64,000 nt of DNA from Proteromonas lacertae. Its lineage: Eukaryota > Sar > Bigyra > Opalinata > Proteromonadidae. The DNA is taken from NCBI GenBank assembly GCA_002245135.1, contig NGBS01000612.1, forward strand, positions 1-64,000. The letters are read 5' to 3'. A program made the position numbers and the translations under genes. Below, one piece after another: positions 58,701 to 64,000 of this stretch (positions are counted from its first letter, which is position 1; the number at the start of each line of letters is the position of its first letter). The notes beneath the pieces are model-generated. The model saw only the letters and a program-made list of their open reading frames with translations. It had not been told where the DNA came from and did no database searches.

Positions 58701-61158
58701 TTCCAGTTTTACCAATTTCAACAAATGTACCAGTATTCTTAATAATAGAGAATGATTTGGGTATGAAATCTTTTGCTAATGAGTTTAATACAAAATCAAC
58801 ACCTTCTGGAGCAATTTTTGGTATTTCATCTGCAAATGATAATGTTCTTGAATCATATATATGATTTACACCTATTGATTGTAAGAATGAATGTTTTCCA
58901 ACACTTGCAGTACCAAATATCTCACATCCAAGTGATTTAGCAATTTGTACAGCACAGAATCCAACACCACCTGCAGCAGCATGAATTAATACTTTATCAC
59001 CTGCTTTACAATGACCTAAATTCACTAATGAATAATAAGCAGTAGCATAAACAACAGGTAAAGCAGCACCATCAATACATTTAACACTTTCAGGTATAAC
59101 AGCTACTGAATAAACTGGAACACAAACATATCTTGAGAATGAATATTTACCAATGCCAAATACTTTATCACCAATATGAACATTTTGTACATTTGAACCT
59201 GTATTTACTACATAACCGCTGAATTCTAAACCAAGTGGACCAGCATCACCAGGATATGTTCCTAATACGTTTAATACATCTCTAAAGTTCAAACCAGAAG
59301 CGAATACTTCTACTTCAATTTCATCAGGTTGTGGCAGTTTTCTATCAACAACTTCTGTAATAATATTCTCAAATGTTCCTTTATTAATTACATTCAATCG
59401 ATCATTAACTGTTGATTCTTCTTGTAATGGTAAAGATTTAATCACTGGTACAAATCTTGAACCATAATGAAGTGCGACTTCTGAATCATCATTAGAATTA
59501 CATAATTCATTGAATAACCACTGTGATTCTAATTGATAACTCATTGGAGAACTACCACCATTAATATCAATTAATGTACATTTCATTGAAGAATATTCGG
59601 TTTTAATACATCTACCAAAACCCCATAATGTTGATTCATTGGAATTAATTGATAATTCATATCCAATTTGTTGTGTTTTTCTTGTAACAATTGCTAATCT
59701 TCCTTTGAAATTATTGGATATTGTTTGTACAATGGTTAATAATGATCCTGTACCATTGATATTTTGTATTTCTAAATCATTATCATTTTCATTAATATCT
59801 AAAGGCCAGGCATAAACAATCAAAGAGTTTGGCTTGACTACTTCTCTTGTTATATCTTCTAATTGTTTTTTATCATTTCCAACAACTTTAGAATTTGGTA
59901 TTTTATCATCATGAGATATGATTATTACTTCAGTTGAATTCTTTTGATATGATTTTACTAATTCTTCAGTAACACCAGCATGATCAGCATATATAACTAC
60001 ATTAGGATATATTGTCATTGTATTTGATTCACTTTGTTTTTCTACCCATTGTAATGTATTTAACAATGAAGAAGTAATTGATGATGATGATGATGTAATT
60101 CCTAATAACTTATGAAATATTTCAGTATTTATAACAGAGTACTTTATTTCATTAATATATAATATCAATTCATTCTTTTCATTATATAAAGTAATACTTG
60201 ATGTTAAACCTTCATTTGATGATAATTTCTTACAATAACACCACAATCCATTCAATTCAACATTTGAATTATACACAACATTATTAACAGATACTGGAAC
60301 ATAGCATTGATTGGATTTTAACAATAGAATAGGTAATTGAATACAAGCATCAAGTACTGATGGATTCAATGATAAATAATTATCACTATTACCATTACTC
60401 TTATTATCAATATCAGCAACAATTGTATTTTCACCACATAATGCTTTCATCACTTTCTGATATTCATTTCCATATTGATAACCATTTTCTACAAAGAATT
60501 GATATATTTCTGATTGTGAATATACAATTTGTTGACATTGATTTACTGCTTCTTCTTTAGATGATATTGTTGAAATATTAATATCATTATTAGTATAAAC
60601 ACCTTTACAATTCTTTGACCATACTTGATTGTTGATATTATTAGATATTTCAAAGTTCTTATCTTGAGATAATTCTAATTGTAAAGACCAAGGTTTTACA
60701 TTTTCAAGTGATGGAATTGGTAAAGCAGATTGTATTTCCATTGATTCTAATTTTGACACATCTGATTTTGATGTTAATTTATCACATTCTAAAGCTAATG
60801 AAATGAAATAAGCAGCTGGAACAATTGTAACATCATCAATCTGATGATCAGTTATGTAATTGTAAATACTATTACTTTCAATTGAATATATTGTTCCTTG
60901 GAATAGTGATGACGATATTTGTTTAATTCCTTGTGTTTGATAAGTTGTATGACTATATCTATTTGATGTAAACCAACATGATTGTGACTGATATGGATAA
61001 CTTGGAATATGAACTAATGCTAAATGTGAAGCAGTTGTAAACAGATTTCCAATTGATTGAAATATTATGTAAATATAATGTAGAAATAGATTGTGAAATT
61101 GAGTATAAATTGGATTTGTTATTGGATAATGATGGTACATAGATAATTGATGGATCAT
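55333..61158 (-). CDS. PKS block C: DH-ER-KR-ACP of module 1, then KS2 and most of AT2
   Basis: 1941 residues; the first 40 or so are out of frame, and the true reading starts near 61035. DH1 has its catalytic His near 60848 (DHQIDDVTIVP; the usual motif Gly is Asp) and its Asp in SVLDACIQ. ER1 shows GLNFRDV near 59290 and the GGVG nucleotide-binding loop. KR1 shows TGGYGQIA near 58390, the FSS serine and the NYASAN tyrosine. ACP2 has GLDSLM near 57530. KS2 starts near 57333. AT2 has GHSIGEY. The block ends at an in-frame TAG (55333-55335) where the sister copies have a Leu codon; beyond it the same frame continues as normal AT sequence. Confidence 0.85.
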   Translation of the reverse strand: MIHQLSMYHHYPITNPIYTQFHNLFLHYIYIIFQSIGNLFTTASHLALVHIPSYPYQSQSCWFTSNRYSHTTYQTQGIKQISSSLFQGTIYSIESNSIYNYITDHQIDDVTIVPAAYFISLALECDKLTSKSDVSKLESMEIQSALPIPSLENVKPWSLQLELSQDKNFEISNNINNQVWSKNCKGVYTNNDINISTISSKEEAVNQCQQIVYSQSEIYQFFVENGYQYGNEYQKVMKALCGENTIVADIDNKSNGNSDNYLSLNPSVLDACIQLPILLLKSNQCYVPVSVNNVVYNSNVELNGLWCYCKKLSSNEGLTSSITLYNEKNELILYINEIKYSVINTEIFHKLLGITSSSSSITSSLLNTLQWVEKQSESNTMTIYPNVVIYADHAGVTEELVKSYQKNSTEVIIISHDDKIPNSKVVGNDKKQLEDITREVVKPNSLIVYAWPLDINENDNDLEIQNINGTGSLLTIVQTISNNFKGRLAIVTRKTQQIGYELSINSNESTLWGFGRCIKTEYSSMKCTLIDINGGSSPMSYQLESQWLFNELCNSNDDSEVALHYGSRFVPVIKSLPLQEESTVNDRLNVINKGTFENIITEVVDRKLPQPDEIEVEVFASGLNFRDVLNVLGTYPGDAGPLGLEFSGYVVNTGSNVQNVHIGDKVFGIGKYSFSRYVCVPVYSVAVIPESVKCIDGAALPVVYATAYYSLVNLGHCKAGDKVLIHAAAGGVGFCAVQIAKSLGCEIFGTASVGKHSFLQSIGVNHIYDSRTLSFADEIPKIAPEGVDFVLNSLAKDFIPKSFSIIKNTGTFVEIGKTGIWTEEDVNKNKPGVKYYHFDLLDVFENDHNLGNSLLNSIANNVGNDTYAPLPVVPYCFNHAKDAFRVMASGKHIGKIVITRESNKNQRKERQSVKDNGCYLLTGGYGQIAQELIKWCCSLAKNITFILLGRNGLPESMKSFVSDLESNGYKFECIKGDIADKNCVNSIKQHNNEKNLTINGVFHAAGIVKDSILANMDWEAIKSVYVPKIQGARSLLSIVNVKSLDFFVCFSSITSITCNGGQANYASANSYLDSICNENGIPCLAINWGPWKEVGMATKTSSSKWKSYGVTLIPTNDALNNLESALKTYLSNVIINKFDSNILRKNYPELLKNSIFSDILRSSFGGSSSMSKSIKPTSVKDIVLTSLQSILGLNSTQEIIHNRPLRDIGLDSLMATELRNTLSAKTGLNLSTTFTFDYPTVDDMVEFISKNIDLSNETQSTPSASLSLSKSSVSSNEPIAIVGMGCRFPGGANSVEEYWNILKQGKDCITVIPKERWDIENYYDSTGEKPNTMKTMSAGLIDTGIDKFDCQFFGISPREAASMDPQQRLLLEIVWEALENAGYAPAKLTASPVGVFCGLTTTDYQLLQMKYDDSAKNDGYFATGSYFSTAVGRISYLYGFQGPSIAVDTACSSSLVSIHLACQSLRLNECNMAVAGGVNCISSPETMINFSKAGMLAPDGKCKTFDASANGYVRGEGCGIIVLKRLSDAMKDNDNILGIIRGSAVNQDGRSSGLTAPNGPSQQRVIQNALSNAGVSPSEVSYIEAHGTGTKLGDPIEVNALQNVYKGHNNNHPLVVGSVKTNIGHLEAAAGVAGLIKILLSMNNNYIPSHLHFNHLNSLLHIDQSGIVIPSNGMNWPDSYSKKICGISSFGFGGTNAHVIVEEAPKHSDVTIDETNKYFEFELSAKSQYSLVESAKLYSQNITSIPYSLADICYTLSNGRNHFNYRLSVSCQTKEDVKEALDNYLNNKEDKRVTYGVCETNKKPQIVVMFTGQGSQYFNMAKELYHTNSVFADTLDECNEILSSYLSPNLLEVLYNEENKELLNDTKYTQPCLFSMEYSLYKMWSSFGIEASCVLGHSIGEYVAGVVSGIMSLEDGLKLISVRGKLMSSLEHGKGGMLCVF

Positions 61159-61423
61159 TTAAGATATATTTACTCATTCCTATTAATACTGCATTTGGAC
61201 CACATTCTAAATAAATCTTATTAGAATATAATTTATCACTACATTCTATTGATTGAGTAAATTGAACTGGATTTCGCAAGTGTTCGACCCAGTAATCAGC
61301 GTTACTCATCTCATTTTCTTTTATTAAACTTCCACTTACATTACTGATTATATCTTTTACTGCTTTTCCATATTTAATCTCATTTGCCACTTTTCGAAAT
61401 TCTTCTAAGATTGGATTCATCAT
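60959..61423 (-). CDS. PKS block B: C-terminal part of AT1 (frame fragment)
   Basis: 154-residue frame fragment continuing AT1 after the one-base deletion near 61468. It begins at an internal Met just after the catalytic-His region, includes LECGPNAVLIGM (the conserved AT C-terminal LEVGPHP-type motif) and reads to about 61040. There another one-base shift hands over to the next block; its last residues (after about 61035) are out-of-frame noise. It is not a separate gene. Confidence 0.75.
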   Translation of the reverse strand: MMNPILEEFRKVANEIKYGKAVKDIISNVSGSLIKENEMSNADYWVEHLRNPVQFTQSIECSDKLYSNKIYLECGPNAVLIGMSKYILNDPSIIYVPSLSNNKSNLYSISQSISTLYLHNISINWKSVYNCFTFSISSYSKLSISVTIMLVYIK

Positions 61424-62008
61424 TGAACTGTGGAAACCATGACTTACTTCTAATCGCTTATATCCAACCCATCACTCTTTAGTTCATTCTCAAGTTTTTC
61501 AATCTCACTTATTAAACCACTTACTACATTCAGTTTTGGACCATTATAACATCCTATCTCTATACCATTATATTTATTTATATATTCTAACACTTTTTCA
61601 CTTTCCATAAATACACATAACATTCCTCCTTTTCCATGTTCTAAACTACTCATCAATTTACCTCGAACACTTATCAACTTCAATCCATCTTCTAAACTCA
61701 TTATTCCACTTACTACTCCAGCTACATATTCACCTATACTATGACCTAATACACATGAAGCTTCGATTCCAAAACTTGACCACATCTTATATAAACTATA
61801 TTCCATACTGAATAAACAGGGTTGAGTGTATTTTGTATCATTCACCAATTCTTTATTTTCTTCATTATATAATACTTCTAATAGATTTGGAGATAAATAT
61901 GAGGATAATATTCTATTACATTCATCCATATTTTCTTTGAATATCGGTTGAGATTCATATAATTCTTTACCCATATTGAAATATTGAGATCCTTGACCTG
62001 TAAACATT
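61131..62008 (-). repeat. AT repeat copy 1 (AT1)
   Basis: Nearly identical in DNA to AT2 at its C-terminal half, including an extended shared tract (61131-61330 with 54862-55060) not found in the other copies. It shares with AT2 the CCC deletion (61468-61470). Confidence 0.85.
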
Positions 62009-63969
62009 ACTACAATTTCATATCTTTTTAAATCATCACTACTTTGAACATCACACTTTTTATTGCTAATATAAGCTTTCAAATTATTAACTAATTCATT
62101 GACATCATTGTTACATGGAACAGCAATCTTATTTTGATAATTTGATCTTAATCTATTGCTTGTTTGAGCAATTTCAGAAACAGAAACTTCTGGGACATTC
62201 TCAATAAATTGATTCACCATATCATTTAAGGAATTTTGTGAATGAGCTGATAATGTAAATACCATAGGAGTATTTTTACTTTCATCTTCAATTGACTTTG
62301 GAATATTTGTCTTTGGAGGTTCTTCTAAAATAAGATGTGCATTTGTTCCACTAAAACCAAATGAACTAATAGCTGCTCTTTTAACTTCATTATACTTTGG
62401 CCAAGGTACTAATTTAGAATTAACTACAGCTGGAATTGAATCAAGATGAATCAATGGATTGCATTGATGATAATTCAAATGAGGAGGAATTTCATTATAT
62501 TTCATTGCTAATAATACTTTCAATACACCTGCAATACCAGCAGCAGCTTCTAAATGTCCAATATTCGTTTTGACTGAACCAATATAGAGTGGTTGATCCT
62601 TTCTATTTTCATTATAAATATGACTTAAAGCTTCTACTTCTATTGGATCTCCTAATTTTGTACCAGTACCATGAGCTTCTACATATGCTATTGAAGATGA
62701 ATCAATATTTGCATTTTGAAGAGCAGATCTAATAACACTCTCCTGCATTGGACCATTTGGAGCAGTTAAACCACTACTTCGACCATCTTGATTTACCGCA
62801 CTTCCACGAATTATTCCCAATATATTATCATTATCTTTCATTGCATCACTTAATCTCTTTAATACAATTATACCACATCCTTCACCTCTTACATAACCAT
62901 TAGCAGAAGCATCAAATGTTTTACATTTTCCATCAGGAGATAACATTCCTGCTTGTGAAAAGTTGATAGTCATATCTGGAGCTAACATAAGATTAACACC
63001 ACCAGCTAAAGCAGCTTCACATTCACCAGATAACAAGCTTTGACAAGCCATATGAATACTTACTAATGATGATGAACAAGCAGTATCAACAGAAATAGAT
63101 GGACCAGTTAAGCCATAAGCATATGATAATCTACCACTTGCAACACAAGCAGAATTACCAGTTCCAAAATGAGAGGTAATATTATTCAAACCAGCTTCAC
63201 GAGTTTGTAAGATTTGATAATCATGAGTGAAAATACCAATAAATACACCATATTTACTACCATTTAATGAGAATGGTTGATAACCTGCATTTTCTAATGC
63301 TTCATAAGAAACTTCTAATAATAATCTATGTTGAGGATCCATAATATTTGCTTCTTTCTTTGATATACCAAATAATGAATAATCAAATTCATCTACTTTT
63401 TCATTCAGAAAACCACCCCATTTTGTATTCATTTTACCATTACCACCATTTTCATCGTAATATTCATTAGAATCCCATCTTGATAATGGTACTTCCGTTA
63501 TACAGTCTTCACCATTCTTTAATACATTCCAGAAATCTTCTAATGATTTTACATTTCCTGGGAAATGACAACCAGCTCCAATTATAGCAATTGGTTCATT
63601 TCTATTAATAGATTTACTATGAGAAATTTGTTTTGGGATTGATTCTGGTTTGACTATATATTGTTCTAATGTATTCTTCCATAAATAATTACTGACAGCT
63701 TCAATTGTTCCATAATCAAATAAGAATGATGATGATAATTCTAATCCAAATTTCTCAGAGAATATCGCAGTTAATTCTTGACTTAATAAACTATCAACTC
63801 CTAAATCTCTAAATCCAACACTTTGTATATTACCATTCTTCTTTTCTTTACCAACAATTGATAAGAATAATTCTTCCACTTTATCACAAATATATGGAAT
63901 TCTATTGTTGGAAGAAATTGATTTGATTTTTTCGTATAATTCCATTAACCATGTTGATTTAATATTCAT
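61450..63969 (-). CDS. PKS block A: entry ACP, KS1, N-terminal part of AT1
   Basis: 839 residues from an internal Met. The frame is open upstream to 64000, so this Met is not a proven start. An ACP lies at about 63890-63680 (Ser in GVDSLL, phosphopantetheine site). KS1 starts near 63600 (NEPIAIIG) and carries DTACSSSL, the HGTGT histidine and NIGH. AT1 starts near 62006 (FTGQGSQYF) and contains the GHSIGEY nucleophile. The block ends in a false tail because CCC at 61468-61470 is one base shorter than the CCCC at the same place in AT3 and AT4. An ACP placed before the first KS implies a loading or earlier module to the right of the window. Confidence 0.85.
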   Translation of the reverse strand: MNIKSTWLMELYEKIKSISSNNRIPYICDKVEELFLSIVGKEKKNGNIQSVGFRDLGVDSLLSQELTAIFSEKFGLELSSSFLFDYGTIEAVSNYLWKNTLEQYIVKPESIPKQISHSKSINRNEPIAIIGAGCHFPGNVKSLEDFWNVLKNGEDCITEVPLSRWDSNEYYDENGGNGKMNTKWGGFLNEKVDEFDYSLFGISKKEANIMDPQHRLLLEVSYEALENAGYQPFSLNGSKYGVFIGIFTHDYQILQTREAGLNNITSHFGTGNSACVASGRLSYAYGLTGPSISVDTACSSSLVSIHMACQSLLSGECEAALAGGVNLMLAPDMTINFSQAGMLSPDGKCKTFDASANGYVRGEGCGIIVLKRLSDAMKDNDNILGIIRGSAVNQDGRSSGLTAPNGPMQESVIRSALQNANIDSSSIAYVEAHGTGTKLGDPIEVEALSHIYNENRKDQPLYIGSVKTNIGHLEAAAGIAGVLKVLLAMKYNEIPPHLNYHQCNPLIHLDSIPAVVNSKLVPWPKYNEVKRAAISSFGFSGTNAHLILEEPPKTNIPKSIEDESKNTPMVFTLSAHSQNSLNDMVNQFIENVPEVSVSEIAQTSNRLRSNYQNKIAVPCNNDVNELVNNLKAYISNKKCDVQSSDDLKRYEIVVMFTGQGSQYFNMGKELYESQPIFKENMDECNRILSSYLSPNLLEVLYNEENKELVNDTKYTQPCLFSMEYSLYKMWSSFGIEASCVLGHSIGEYVAGVVSGIMSLEDGLKLISVRGKLMSSLEHGKGGMLCVFMESEKVLEYINKYNGIEIGCYNGPKLNVVSGLISEIEKLENELKSDGLDISD

Positions 63970-64000
63970 TTCTTCTTCTTTTTCTTCTTCTTCTCTAGAT
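63680..64000 (-). other. Entry ACP and upstream acidic linker
   Basis: The frame at 63970-64000 encodes a Glu/Lys run with no stop, so the protein continues beyond the window. The ACP (about 63890-63680) has the phosphopantetheine Ser in GVDSLL and the FLFDYGT segment usual at the end of ACP helix 3. It delivers the starter or incoming chain to KS1. Whether it belongs to a loading module or to a further extension module cannot be seen. Confidence 0.8.

Larger units (their letters stand above)
57420..63603 (-). other. PKS module 1: KS-AT-DH-ER-KR-ACP (fully reducing)
   Basis: KS1 about 63603-62300, AT1 about 62006-61130, DH1 about 60920-60080, ER1 about 59390-58450, KR1 about 58420-57860, ACP2 about 57610-57420. 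It would add a malonyl unit and reduce it to CH2-CH2. KR1 has the Asp of the B-type signature (IVKD). It carries a one-base deletion in AT1 and another frame slip near 61035. First module of block I of the three-module repeat. Confidence 0.8.
9936..64000 (-). pseudogene. Giant modular type I polyketide synthase gene, nine modules in the window, interrupted by a transposon and small lesions
   Basis: This is the parent feature for the coding blocks listed separately. Consecutive blocks continue one another domain by domain, and every break falls inside a catalytic domain rather than between proteins, so this is one gene. It is read from 64000 down to 9936 and is still open at the window edge, after an acidic Glu/Lys linker. 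Subtracting the transposon and one TA leaves about 51.67 kb, or roughly 17,200 residues. Domain order is ACP, then M1-M9, then thioesterase and a membrane tail. All nine KS domains show the DTACSS active site (M7 read across its frame break). ATs resemble malonyl-specific bacterial modular ATs (GHSIGE, and HAFH/HGFH instead of the methylmalonyl YASH). No C-methyltransferase and no NRPS domain was seen. Product class: a long, mostly unbranched reduced polyketide. Labelled pseudogene because of the breaks; some may be assembly errors. Confidence 0.8.

Noticed and set aside
28720-61470. PKS frame breaks read as introns
   Set aside because: No GT-AG pair of suitable length brackets the breaks, and comparison with sister copies shows single added or missing bases, not inserted segments.
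14880-62008. CRISPR-like or satellite array made by the regularly repeated AT tracts
   Set aside because: The repeats are 500-870 bp, coding, and spaced by whole PKS modules.
9936-64000. Eight separate PKS genes
   Set aside because: Every block start is an internal Met in the middle of a catalytic domain and each block continues the previous one; no promoters or stops lie between modules except the lesions described.

Overview
The window is AT-rich DNA from a microbial eukaryote. The evidence is an intron-containing pogo-type transposon with a CENP-B-like helix-turn-helix, a seven-helix (class C-like) receptor, and GT-AG introns of only 31 to 34 bases. I cannot name the lineage. An anaerobic gut fungus, an amoeba or another AT-rich protist would all fit, and the very short introns are the best clue. 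No rRNA, tRNA or CRISPR was seen.

Left part, 1-9732, plus strand: one receptor gene. It encodes a long tandem array of domains resembling the periplasmic urea/amide-binding proteins UrtA and AmiC, followed by seven membrane helices. From 3874 to 9732 it reads open for 1952 residues (four complete binding domains, the tail of a fifth, then the membrane part). From 1 to 3881 the same kind of sequence continues upstream but is broken by many frame changes, with at least two likely micro-introns. About eight binding domains are recognisable in all.

Right part, 9936-64000, minus strand: essentially one giant modular type I polyketide synthase gene that runs off the right edge. Without the inserted transposon it would encode at least about 17,200 residues: an entry ACP, nine complete KS-containing modules, ten ACPs in total, a thioesterase and a C-terminal membrane anchor. 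Reading from the N terminus (right to left), the modules are M1 KS-AT-DH-ER-KR-ACP, M2 KS-AT-DH-KR-ACP, M3 KS-AT-KR-ACP, M4 KS-AT-DH-ER-(dead KR)-ACP, M5 KS-(dead AT)-DH-KR-ACP, M6 KS-(damaged AT)-KR-ACP, M7 KS-AT-DH-ER-KR-ACP, M8 KS-AT-DH-KR-ACP, M9 KS-AT-DH-ER-KR-ACP-TE. This is a three-module block repeated three times. Long near-identical tracts in AT, KS and KR show recent internal gene conversion or duplication. The clear catalytic losses are confined to the middle block.

The PKS frame is interrupted in two ways. A 2394-bp pogo-type element with intact termini and a TA duplication sits inside the KR of M2. Seven small lesions (six one-base indels and one in-frame stop) lie elsewhere, five of them inside the AT repeats, where assembly or polishing error is a serious alternative to real decay. 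If functional, the enzyme would build a mostly unbranched malonate-derived chain with a repeating saturated / alkene / hydroxyl pattern, released by the thioesterase at a membrane.
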